Origin: JBAXBF01 sp034429745
Lineage (GTDB): Bacteria > Chloroflexota > Anaerolineae > Anaerolineales > DRKV01
Reading direction: 5' to 3'
Length of the DNA stretch: 9,101 bases
NCBI GenBank assembly: GCA_034429745.1
Contig: DAOUFY010000131.1
Location: 1 to 9,101 of the forward strand
A program made the position numbers and the translations under genes. Below are positions 1-6,711 of the stretch, piece by piece. The notes beneath the pieces are model-generated. The model saw only the letters and a list, made by a program, of their open reading frames with translations. It had not been told where the DNA came from and ran no database searches. Position 1 is the first letter of the stretch. Each line of letters begins with the position of its first letter.

Positions 1-924
1 CAACATGCTCGTTTTTATGGGCATGAAAGTCCCGTCTTTTGTTACGTACATAATATCATAACCACAACCAACCATATCAAGACATAATACAACAACTTGG
101 CGACCATTCAACATGGGTACAAAAGCTTCTGCGCCTTGCGCTCCCGTTTCTTCTGCTCCTGTAAATAAAAACCCTACTTTAATATTTCTTAATTTATCCT
201 TATATTCTTGTTTGCTTAGTTCTTCAGCAATTGAAAGCAATATGCCGACACCTGATGCATTGTCATTTGCTCCAGGAGAATAATGATTTTGGTTACATAA
301 ATTATCTATGAGTTGGTAGAGAAATAACCACAGACCAACGATGATAGATACGTATTGGATGAGTAAGATAAATAGGGGAGGGATGGTTATATTAAACAAG
401 AGCAATAACGATAGGGTAGCTAAGGCTATGGCAACTCTCTGAGCAATAAATAAAGTATAGTAGTTTATGATAAGGATAAAGGATTTTGTAAAAAAGCTAG
501 CTTTTGCGGTGTCCACGTGAGCAGAAAGGATGAATATAGGTAATGAATTGTTTTCATCAGGAAGCTCAGTAAAAATGTTTTGTGATAATTGATCTTTTTT
601 TCTCCAATGAATAGCTTTGCGAGTAATAAATGGCAGTAAATAAAATAGTAAAGGGGGAGTAAGAGCTATAGGGGGGAGTATATTAATCCATATACTGCAT
701 AATGCAAGATATATCCCTCCTAATCCATATGGGATAAACCAAACGGGTGCAACACCAAAAAGTGCCTTTTGAGATTGTAGCGCATATCCCCATTGTGTTA
801 ATTGTTTCGCTAGGTATGAAAAGGCTTCTTGTTCCACTCGACTGCCTGCAGGCCGGCCACCAATTTTTTCGGAAAGAAATTGAATATGTTGGTATGCTTT
901 TTCAGCCATTAAATCAATATTCAT
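1..924 (-). CDS. Membrane-integrated M28-family zinc metallopeptidase (partial, C-terminus outside window)
   Basis: Read from the ATG at 924, the first 308 residues are present; the 3' end lies beyond position 1. Residues 22-47 resemble the usual start of an M28 aminopeptidase (GGRPAGSR, then an amphipathic helix ending in WGY). Metal-site motifs follow in family order: AHVDT (H136), GANDNASG (bridging D221), GAEETG (general base E258, ligand E259) and CLDMVG (D283). The last ligand, a histidine, would lie outside the window. The protein is unusual in its hydrophobic segments: roughly residues 64-102 before the catalytic part, and 148-178 plus 182-206 between H136 and D221. In ordinary M28 enzymes that interval is only about a dozen residues. 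No signal peptide is seen. The start lies 4 bp after the upstream stop codon and lacks a good Shine-Dalgarno sequence, so translational coupling is likely. Family assignment is firm; substrate and orientation in the membrane are unknown. Confidence 0.85.
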   Translation of the reverse strand, partial: MNIDLMAEKAYQHIQFLSEKIGGRPAGSRVEQEAFSYLAKQLTQWGYALQSQKALFGVAPVWFIPYGLGGIYLALCSIWINILPPIALTPPLLFYLLPFITRKAIHWRKKDQLSQNIFTELPDENNSLPIFILSAHVDTAKASFFTKSFILIINYYTLFIAQRVAIALATLSLLLLFNITIPPLFILLIQYVSIIVGLWLFLYQLIDNLCNQNHYSPGANDNASGVGILLSIAEELSKQEYKDKLRNIKVGFLFTGAEETGAQGAEAFVPMLNGRQVVVLCLDMVGCGYDIMYVTKDGTFMPIKTSML

Positions 925-928
925 AAGT

Positions 929-1735
929 CTATTTGATTTTTTGAGCAATTGTAAGATATCGTGGGATCTCGTAGTAAAAAAAATCGGATGAAAATTGATA
1001 ACGATCGAGAATTGTTAACGGTGAAGGGAGAATTATTGCTAATTCATTATATTCTTCTTCGCCTTGGTTCACAATTATCATTAATCCATTCACTTTTAGG
1101 CTCAGATATGCATTTTGAAGAAGGATTTTCGGTTTGAATTGATTAAAAGGTAACCCCCATTGGAGATGATCACTTAGAAAGATAAAAGGAAATAAAAGGG
1201 TAATCATATCGAATTTTTCGCTTTCATAAGAAAATTCCTTCGGATGATATGAGACATTTTGCAACCCTTTAATATATGCTTGGGCGAGATCATAGCGAGA
1301 GTGGAAATTCAGATATACCCGAAAAGGGTCTATTTCATAGCCGGACAACCAAAATGATCGTGGGGTTGATGATTTGTACCAGGTTAATAATGCATAAAAA
1401 GAGCGGACATAAAACCAATAAGATACTCCAATGTCAGCCACATGAATATTATCATGTAATTCAATATTTGAACGGAGTAAGGCGGATTCTAGCATTTCTA
1501 GATAATAAAAGTTTTCAAGCAAGTTATTTAGGTCAGAGAATTGAAGCCAGTTTAATAAATGATAGGTATGGATAAGCCTTTCTGCAGCAATTGGATTATG
1601 TCTATTTAATATGCTGATATGACTAGCTGTTAAAGTGTGCTTTAAGGAATATCCTTTTCGTCGCCATTTTATGAAATTACGCAGAAGATAATCAAGTTGA
1701 TTTATTGACGATTTAATCCAAAATGTAAATTTCAT
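929..1735 (-). CDS. Class I methyltransferase-like protein with degenerate SAM motif
   Basis: This 268-residue cytoplasmic protein has a helical N-terminal third and then the strand pattern of a Rossmann-type methyltransferase. VADIG near residues 99-103 is the position of motif I. An acidic strand end, GYEID, is at about 132-136. FDMITLLFPF at about 175-184 resembles motif IV, and VNGLMIIVNQGE at about 215-226 resembles a late strand. The glycine-rich loop expected after DIG is replaced by VSYW, so SAM binding is doubtful. The ATG at 1735 is preferred because GGAG lies 9 bases before it. An in-frame ATG at 1750 would add five residues but has no visible ribosome binding site. It is the first gene of a unit with the M28 peptidase and is transcribed divergently from the oxidoreductase operon. 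The fold call is inference from pattern; no function is assigned. Confidence 0.6.
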   Translation of the reverse strand: MKFTFWIKSSINQLDYLLRNFIKWRRKGYSLKHTLTASHISILNRHNPIAAERLIHTYHLLNWLQFSDLNNLLENFYYLEMLESALLRSNIELHDNIHVADIGVSYWFYVRSFYALLTWYKSSTPRSFWLSGYEIDPFRVYLNFHSRYDLAQAYIKGLQNVSYHPKEFSYESEKFDMITLLFPFIFLSDHLQWGLPFNQFKPKILLQNAYLSLKVNGLMIIVNQGEEEYNELAIILPSPLTILDRYQFSSDFFYYEIPRYLTIAQKIK

Positions 1736-1762
1736 ACTTAATAACTCCATTCTTAGAAATGT

Positions 1763-1801
1763 AATTATAATCCGATTATCATTGTCATTTTATGATAAAA
1801 T
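1763..1801. promoter_or_regulatory. Two tandem AT-rich palindromes between divergent operons (candidate operators)
   Basis: ATAATC-C-GATTAT at 1767-1779 is perfect and extends to 1763-1783 with one mismatched pair. ATTTTAT-G-ATAAAAT at 1787-1801 is a perfect 7-1-7 palindrome. Their centres (1773 and 1794) are 21 bp apart, about two helical turns. The first contains TATAAT (1766-1771) and overlaps its mirror copy on the other strand; the second contains TATGAT (1791-1796), a possible -10 box for the plus-strand operon. No convincing -35 box is present for either direction. The region is very A+T-rich, so chance palindromes are possible. Confidence 0.4.
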
Positions 1802-1860
1802 TAAAAAGAAAGTGAAATCGGTACCTTGAATTATTCATAAAGTAATAGTGGAGAAATGAA

Positions 1861-2166
1861 ATGCCAAATGTAATAAAAGGTTGGATAGAGGTAGATGAGG
1901 TCTTTTGTAAAGGGTGTGAACTTTGTGTAACAGCATGTCCGATGAATATATTGGAGTTAGATAACGAGACGTTCACCGCAAAGGGATACCACCCTGTCAG
2001 AATGAAAGGCGAAGAATGTACAGGATGCGCGATATGCGCAGTCGTTTGTCCTGAAGCAGCGATAACTGTATATCGAGAAAAGCAACAAAAAGAGATAGAC
2101 AAAGCAGAAGAGATTAAGGATGTAGTAGAGCCGGATGACCAAAAGAAAGATGTGCCTACGGAGTAA
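1861..2166 (+). CDS. korD: 2-oxoacid:ferredoxin oxidoreductase delta subunit (2x[4Fe-4S] ferredoxin)
   Basis: A 101-residue bacterial-type ferredoxin with two complete cluster motifs: C16, C19, C22, C26-Pro and C53, C56, C59, C63-Pro. As in such ferredoxins, the fourth cysteine of each motif probably completes the other cluster. It would carry electrons from the catalytic beta subunit to free ferredoxin. The last 30 or so residues form a charged Lys/Glu/Asp-rich tail with no recognised domain. GGAG at 1850-1853, seven bases before the ATG, sets the start. Its stop codon abuts the ribosome binding site of the alpha gene, which begins 7 bp downstream. Position at the head of a delta-alpha-beta-gamma cluster is common for KorDABC/VorDABC-type enzymes and supports a subunit role rather than a free ferredoxin. 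Confidence 0.9.
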   Translation: MPNVIKGWIEVDEVFCKGCELCVTACPMNILELDNETFTAKGYHPVRMKGEECTGCAICAVVCPEAAITVYREKQQKEIDKAEEIKDVVEPDDQKKDVPTE

Positions 2167-2173
2167 AGACTAG

Positions 2174-3322
2174 ATGAATAAGCAATTAATAAAAGGAAAT
2201 TTAGCCATAGCTGAAGCTGCCATTAGAGTCGGTTTAGATGCATATTTTGGATACCCAATAACCCCTCAAACAGAACTGTTGGAATGGATGTCAAAAAGAA
2301 TGCCTGAGGAGGGAAGGGTATTTTTACAGGCAGAAAGTGAGTTAGCCGCAATAAATATGGTCTATGGCGCAGCTTGTACAGGTGCCAGAGTAATGACATC
2401 ATCATCATCTCCAGGTATTAGTCTAATGATGGAGGGGATATCTTATATTACTGCAACAGAAGTCCCTTTTGTCCTAGTAGATTTGATGCGCGCTGGACCT
2501 GGGTTAGGTAATATTGATCCAGCGCAGTGTGATTACCACCAAATGGTGCATGGCGGTGCGCATGGAGATTATTATTGGATTGTATTAGCTTCTTCTTCAG
2601 TGCAAGAAGCTATAGATCATACCGTTCTTGCATTCGAATTAGCAGAAAAATACCGAACGATGGTTGTGGTTCTTTTGGATGGCAGTATTGGACAAATGAT
2701 GGAGCCAGCCATTTTACCCCCTATGCAGCCGGCAAAAATGAAGCAAACTGGGTTTGAACCGCCAAACTGGGCTGTCAGAGGAAAAAATGAAGATGGTCGA
2801 AGAGTGCTGACCTCTATTTTGATGAATCCACGTGAGCAAGAGGAAGCCAATATACGTTTATTAAAGCGATGGCATCATATAAAAGAGAATGAGATCAGGT
2901 ATAAAGATTATTATATTGAGGATGCTGAATATGTTGTCATTGGTTTTGGCACGGCGGGCAGGGTTGCTTTGACGGCGGTGCGCTCAGCAAGATCAAAAGG
3001 CGTGCCGGTAGGATTATTTAGACCAATTACCTTAAAGCCTTTTCCTGAAAAAGAGATAGAAGAGATATCTAAACAGGTGAAATCTATTTTAGTTGTTGAA
3101 ATGAACGCAGGCCAAATGTTTCACGACATAAAACAGATAGTGAAAGACAATTGCATGGTAGATTTTTATGGGAGATTGGGAGGTATTCTTCCCTATCCTG
3201 ATGAAATACAATCAGAGATAAGAAGAATGATTGTAGAACCATTGCGTAAAGGTTCAGATCCAATAAAAAGTTGGTTGAACAGGCTTGAATCAATACGCAG
3301 TTTGGAAACATACGGGAGATAA
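2174..3322 (+). CDS. korA: 2-oxoacid:ferredoxin oxidoreductase alpha subunit (KorA/VorB type)
   Basis: A 382-residue subunit with the pyrimidine-binding domain of the pyruvate:ferredoxin oxidoreductase superfamily, followed by a transketolase-C-like domain. Residues 22-35 carry the signature YFGYPITPQTELLE. Near residue 53 is AESELAAINM, followed by GAACTGARVMTSSSSPGIS and later GLGNIDPAQCDY, all as in VorB/KorA proteins. VVIGFGTAGR near residue 255 starts the second domain, and GRLGGILPYPDEI near residue 334 is typical of the C-terminal part. With the beta subunit it forms the thiamine-diphosphate site that oxidatively decarboxylates a 2-oxoacid to acyl-CoA. Substrate (2-oxoglutarate, branched-chain 2-oxoacid or other) cannot be decided from sequence by eye, so the kor symbol is a convention here. 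GGAG at 2160-2163 overlaps the end of the delta gene. Confidence 0.92.
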   Translation: MNKQLIKGNLAIAEAAIRVGLDAYFGYPITPQTELLEWMSKRMPEEGRVFLQAESELAAINMVYGAACTGARVMTSSSSPGISLMMEGISYITATEVPFVLVDLMRAGPGLGNIDPAQCDYHQMVHGGAHGDYYWIVLASSSVQEAIDHTVLAFELAEKYRTMVVVLLDGSIGQMMEPAILPPMQPAKMKQTGFEPPNWAVRGKNEDGRRVLTSILMNPREQEEANIRLLKRWHHIKENEIRYKDYYIEDAEYVVIGFGTAGRVALTAVRSARSKGVPVGLFRPITLKPFPEKEIEEISKQVKSILVVEMNAGQMFHDIKQIVKDNCMVDFYGRLGGILPYPDEIQSEIRRMIVEPLRKGSDPIKSWLNRLESIRSLETYGR

Positions 3323-3326
3323 GACT

Positions 3327-4115
3327 ATGAGCTTGATTGCGACAGATATAAAAAGCATTGTTTATGAAAGACCTAACAGTCTTTTAGATACCTTAACCCA
3401 TTATTGCCCTGGATGCACCCATGGAGTTGCTCACCGAATTATAGCAGAAGTAATAGATGAGATGGATATTGCTTCACGTACTATTGGGGTGGCTTCTGTA
3501 GGCTGTTCTGTTTTTATTTATAACTATTTAGATTTAGACTTTGTAGAAGCTCCCCATGGGAGAGCACCGGCTATGGCAACAGGTATAAAACGAGTTTTAC
3601 CCGATAGACTTGTATTCACATATCAAGGAGATGGGGATTTAGCTTCAATAGGTATGGGAGAGATTGTCCATGCTGCTGCTCGCGGAGAAAATATTACCGT
3701 AATTTTCATTAACAATGCAAATTACGGAATGACAGGAGGACAAATGGCACCAACAACCATTCCAGGACAAAAAACCACATCCTCTCCCTTAGGAAGAGAT
3801 GTGAAAGCGAGTGGGTATCCTATTAAGGTGTCAGAAATGTTAGCAACACTTCAGGGATCGAGTTTCATAGTCCGGAGGAGTCTGCATGATGCTAACGCTA
3901 TTCGTAAAGCAAAAAAAGCCATTAGAATGGCATTTGAAGTGCAAGAGAGGCAATTAGGATTTTCTATGGTTGAACTACTTTCCACTTGTCCAACAAATTG
4001 GGGGATAAAACCTTCTGAATCCTTAGAATGGATTGTTGAAAATATGATACCAGTTTATCCAATAGGAGATTTTAAAGTGATTCCGGAAGTGGAAAAGATA
4101 AAGATAAAAAGTTAA
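3327..4115 (+). CDS. korB: 2-oxoacid:ferredoxin oxidoreductase beta subunit (thiamine diphosphate and [4Fe-4S])
   Basis: A 262-residue catalytic subunit. HYCPGC supplies C27 and C30; C60 (VGCSVF) and C221 (STCPTNWG) complete the four cysteines expected for the proximal [4Fe-4S] cluster. GDGDLASIG at 101-109 through NNANYGMTGGQ at 129-139 is the thiamine-diphosphate/Mg motif. The ATG at 3327 is chosen because GGGAG at 3314-3318 lies 8 bases upstream and the family consensus begins nearby. An in-frame ATG at 3285 would run 38 bases into the alpha gene without a ribosome binding site. The gap to the alpha gene is 4 bp. The protein has the short beta-subunit length of four-subunit enzymes, rather than being part of a single-chain pyruvate oxidoreductase. 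All visible catalytic elements are intact, so an active enzyme is expected. Confidence 0.93.
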   Translation: MSLIATDIKSIVYERPNSLLDTLTHYCPGCTHGVAHRIIAEVIDEMDIASRTIGVASVGCSVFIYNYLDLDFVEAPHGRAPAMATGIKRVLPDRLVFTYQGDGDLASIGMGEIVHAAARGENITVIFINNANYGMTGGQMAPTTIPGQKTTSSPLGRDVKASGYPIKVSEMLATLQGSSFIVRRSLHDANAIRKAKKAIRMAFEVQERQLGFSMVELLSTCPTNWGIKPSESLEWIVENMIPVYPIGDFKVIPEVEKIKIKS

Positions 4116-4131
4116 CAGCAGGAGGTGCTGT

Positions 4132-4680
4132 GTGCATAAAGAAATTGTTTTTTCAGGCTTTGGTGGTCAAGGAGTATTATTTGCCGGTGAATTGCTAGCT
4201 TATACAGCAATGAAAAGTGGGTATTATGTAACGTGGATGCCTTCTTACGGGCCTGAAATGAGAGGTGGTACTGCAAGCTGTACAGTAATTATTTCTGGAG
4301 ATGAGATCGGGTCACCTGTGGTCCGTAATCCACAGGCTGCCGTGGTGATGAATTTGCCTAGTATGAACAAATATGAACCCATTGTAAAACCTGGCGGAGT
4401 GCTTGTAGTAAATCAATCGTTGGTTAATCGAAATTTCAAAAGAAAGGATTTACAAGTAGTACTTATTCCCGCTAATGATATTGCGGAGAGTATAAGTGAA
4501 AAAAGGTTAAGCAATATGGTGATGATAGGCGCTCTATTAGCCAAAATGCCAATATTGAGTTTAGAAAGTGTAAAAACTGCACTAGAGGAGGAATTGCCTG
4601 AGAGACACCGGCACCTTTTACAAGCAAATATTAAAGCTTTACAGGAAGGTTATGATTTTGTCAAGAAGGTAGTACAATAA
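4132..4680 (+). CDS. korC: 2-oxoacid:ferredoxin oxidoreductase gamma subunit
   Basis: A 182-residue protein of the pyruvate/ketoisovalerate oxidoreductase gamma family. The N-terminal GFGGQGV motif (residues 9-15) is followed by SYGPEMRGGTAS at 38-49, both hallmarks of the family, and SNMVMIGAL near 127. Translation begins at a GTG codon, with a strong GGAGG at 4121-4125 six bases before it. No ATG is available near the family start. It closes the four-gene set 16 bp after the beta gene, so all subunits of one complex are encoded here in the order delta-alpha-beta-gamma. In solved relatives this domain helps form the CoA-binding side of the assembly; that role is known from the family, not visible here. 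No terminator follows, and transcription may continue into the zinc-ribbon/TPR gene 52 bp downstream. Confidence 0.92.
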   Translation: MHKEIVFSGFGGQGVLFAGELLAYTAMKSGYYVTWMPSYGPEMRGGTASCTVIISGDEIGSPVVRNPQAAVVMNLPSMNKYEPIVKPGGVLVVNQSLVNRNFKRKDLQVVLIPANDIAESISEKRLSNMVMIGALLAKMPILSLESVKTALEEELPERHRHLLQANIKALQEGYDFVKKVVQ

Positions 4681-4699
4681 GGTATAATAAACATATAAT
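4658..4699 (+). promoter_or_regulatory. Possible weak promoter before the zinc-ribbon/TPR gene
   Basis: Two TATAAT boxes (4683-4688 and 4694-4699) lie in the 52-bp gap after the gamma gene. TTGTCA at 4658-4663 could serve as a -35 box for the first, but the spacer is 19 bases, longer than ideal. The second has no matching -35 box. The gene may have its own start as well as read-through from the oxidoreductase operon. Confidence 0.3.
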
Positions 4700-4732
4700 C
4701 GTTAACACCTATACTTAAGGAGATGAGACAAC

Positions 4733-5437
4733 ATGCCAACTCTTCCAGGCTGTCCTTATTGTGGTGCACCTAATGTAACTGATCAGGAAATCAATAGTTG
4801 CCAATATTGCGGCAAAGCAATTTCTCGATTAACTACTGTACAACAGAAGCAATCACGATTAAGTAAACTAGCCAATGAGATTGGGCGAAAACCACCTACG
4901 AAAGAGCAAATGATGGAGTTGGGTGAATTAACCCTAGGACTTGGACAAACTGCCCAAGCAGTAAATTATTTAAGAGCCGTAATAAAACTAGACCCTGAAG
5001 CAGCTCATCCGAGGTTGTTATTATGTTTAGCACTATTAGGGTTTAATCAACCCGGCGTTGAATCTAGCGTACATGCCCGCGAAATTGGAATGCATGTTGC
5101 TTGGCTGAAAGAGCATTATGTGGATTTTCCACCAGTACGATGGCTTTCCTATTATCTTGAAATGCAGAGACTTTCTAGAATTGGTGACTGGCCGCGAGCG
5201 GTTGCAATCGGAAAACAAGCACTTGATGAATTTCCAAACAATTATTTGCTCAATTCAATGTTAGCAGCGGCATTATTACGATTCGGGAAAACAGCAGGGT
5301 TAACAAAACAAGATTATCAAATGGCATTAAAGTATATGAAAAAAGCAGCAGAACTCAATCCTGATTACACTCCGGCTGTTAGAAATGCGCGCGCGCTCGA
5401 GAAAAAGATTGCCATGCTATCAGCCAGATCAGAATAA
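4733..5437 (+). CDS. Zinc-ribbon and tetratricopeptide repeat (TPR) protein
   Basis: A 234-residue protein without signal peptide or membrane segment. The N-terminus carries C7-x2-C10 and C23-x2-C26 (CPYCG and CQYCG), a four-cysteine zinc ribbon. After a linker of about 30 residues come helical TPR-like pairs: roughly 59-91 (with a typical LDPEA end), 138-168 (GDWPRAVAIGKQALDEFPNN) and 171-211 (ending AAELNPD). These suggest a protein-protein interaction scaffold with a small metal-stabilised head, perhaps binding a partner protein or nucleic acid; the role is unknown. AAGGAGATGA at 4717-4726 is close to a perfect anti-16S match and fixes the ATG. It follows the oxidoreductase genes on the same strand and converges with coaBC, with only 17 bp between stop codons. 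Confidence 0.75.
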   Translation: MPTLPGCPYCGAPNVTDQEINSCQYCGKAISRLTTVQQKQSRLSKLANEIGRKPPTKEQMMELGELTLGLGQTAQAVNYLRAVIKLDPEAAHPRLLLCLALLGFNQPGVESSVHAREIGMHVAWLKEHYVDFPPVRWLSYYLEMQRLSRIGDWPRAVAIGKQALDEFPNNYLLNSMLAAALLRFGKTAGLTKQDYQMALKYMKKAAELNPDYTPAVRNARALEKKIAMLSARSE

Positions 5438-5454
5438 TATTAACATCATATTGC

Positions 5455-6711
5455 TCAATTTGACGAGTGATCGGTTTGTTCTAATAAATCAACTAATCTT
5501 ATGATGATATTTTGAGCTACTTCTGATTTGCTCATCAGAGGTAAATGATCAATATGCTCATCTTTTGTTATGAGGGCAACGCGATTGGTATCTGTGGAAA
5601 AACCCGAATCGGGAGAGCTAACATCATTTGCTACAATCATATCAAGCCCTTTTTCGTGCAGCTTGGATAATGCGTTTTGAATTAATTGCTCTGTCTCAGC
5701 GGCAAAACCAATAGTAATTTTTGGGTGAGCGTGCTTATTTTTATAATTTTTTACACTTAAAAGGATATCAGGTGTGGGGGTAAGCTCCAGTGTTAAAGAT
5801 GAGAGATGAGATTTTTTTATTTTATTACCTGCTTGGGTAGTAGGAGAATAATCAGCAACAGCTGCTGACATGATAAGTGCGTCAGAATCTTGAATCGCAG
5901 TAATAACAGCAGCTTCCATTTCCTTTGCTGTATTTACAAGAATAAGGTCAACACCATATGGAACGGTGAGATGAGTAGGTGTGGAAATGAGGGTTACATC
6001 TGCTCCAGCGTCTATAGCTGCTTGAGCAAGAGCATATCCTTGTTTTCCTGAGGAGTGATTACCAATATAGCGAACGGGATCTATAGGTTCTTTTGTACCT
6101 CCAGCAGTAACAACGATTTTTTTGCCTTTTAGAATCCCTTCTCGTGATAAATAATAGCGTAATAATTGGAATATAGTTGCTGGGGGAGTCATACGACCTT
6201 TGGCAATAATGCCTGAAGCTAGATGCCCTTCTTCGGGCCCAATAAGTAAGTAACCGCGATCCGTTAATGCCTGTAGATTTGATTGTGTTGACTTATTAGA
6301 GTACATACCTGCATCCATGGCAGGAGCAATAAAGGATTGAAATTTCTCACCTGAGCTATAGGAGAGAGAAAATAGAGTCAATAGGTTATCAGCGATTCCA
6401 TAAGTTAGTTTTGCAATCGTATTAGCTGTAGCAGGTGCAATGATCGTGGCATCTGCTTTTTGAGCGAGATTAACGTGAAGGACGTGTGCTTTATCTGTCC
6501 ATAAATCTCTGTCAGTGTAGGCAGGAAAACTTGTTACAGATTGAAAACAAATTGGAGAAACAAATTTTTGAGCAGCATCTGTGAGAATAGTATAAACGCA
6601 AGCTCCATTTTGAGCTAGTAAACTCGCCAATTCGACTGATTTATAGGCAGCGATGCTGCCTGTAACGCCTAAAACTATGTTTTTATTTTTTAAAGGATTT
6701 AGTATTATCAT
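5455..6711 (-). CDS. coaBC: Bifunctional phosphopantothenoylcysteine decarboxylase / phosphopantothenate-cysteine ligase
   Basis: A full-length 418-residue CoaBC (Dfp), making 4'-phosphopantetheine from 4'-phosphopantothenate and cysteine. The N-terminal flavoprotein decarboxylase (about 9-185) has the FMN motif GVTGSIAAYK, catalytic H79 in LHVNLAQKAD, and APATAN. The C-terminal ligase (about 196-412) has TAGGTKEPIDPVR, NHSSGKQG, AAVADY, KIKK and NDVSSPDSGFSTDTN, all as expected. Two decarboxylase positions differ from the E. coli enzyme: the PAMN motif reads PAMDAGMY (D133 at the Asn125 position), and the clamp reads LASGIIAKGRM (S166 at the Cys158 position). My recollection is that Asp/Ser versions occur in some other bacteria, so this may be a natural active variant. 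The ATG overlaps the coaX stop by 4 bp (ATGA) with no Shine-Dalgarno sequence, implying coupled translation. Confidence 0.96.
   Translation of the reverse strand: MIILNPLKNKNIVLGVTGSIAAYKSVELASLLAQNGACVYTILTDAAQKFVSPICFQSVTSFPAYTDRDLWTDKAHVLHVNLAQKADATIIAPATANTIAKLTYGIADNLLTLFSLSYSSGEKFQSFIAPAMDAGMYSNKSTQSNLQALTDRGYLLIGPEEGHLASGIIAKGRMTPPATIFQLLRYYLSREGILKGKKIVVTAGGTKEPIDPVRYIGNHSSGKQGYALAQAAIDAGADVTLISTPTHLTVPYGVDLILVNTAKEMEAAVITAIQDSDALIMSAAVADYSPTTQAGNKIKKSHLSSLTLELTPTPDILLSVKNYKNKHAHPKITIGFAAETEQLIQNALSKLHEKGLDMIVANDVSSPDSGFSTDTNRVALITKDEHIDHLPLMSKSEVAQNIIIRLVDLLEQTDHSSN

Noticed and set aside
1276..1575. Plus-strand open frame of 99 codons
   Set aside because: It lies antisense inside the methyltransferase-like gene, has no ribosome binding site and shows no recognisable protein pattern.
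1766..1782. Fur or PerR box
   Set aside because: TATAATCCGATTATCA looks similar, but the half-sites are not spaced as in the 7-1-7 Fur, PerR or Zur consensus.
1736..1860. Riboswitch or leader RNA before the oxidoreductase operon
   Set aside because: The spacer is too short for known riboswitches, and no GC-containing hairpins or terminator are seen.
1785..2102. Minus-strand open frame antisense to the delta subunit
   Set aside because: It is the shadow of a clear ferredoxin gene; its translation has no domain features.
2617..2850. Minus-strand open frame antisense to the alpha subunit
   Set aside because: It is a shadow of a well-supported gene. The same applies to the open frames at 2223-2408, 3084-3311, 5036-5218 and 8584-8781.
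3285..3326. Longer start for the beta subunit
   Set aside because: The upstream ATG overlaps the alpha gene and has no ribosome binding site; the ATG at 3327 has GGGAG at a good distance.
5438..5454. Shared terminator between the convergent TPR and coaBC genes
   Set aside because: Only 17 bp separate the stops. The sole hairpin (AATAT...ATATT) has five A/T pairs and no T-run.
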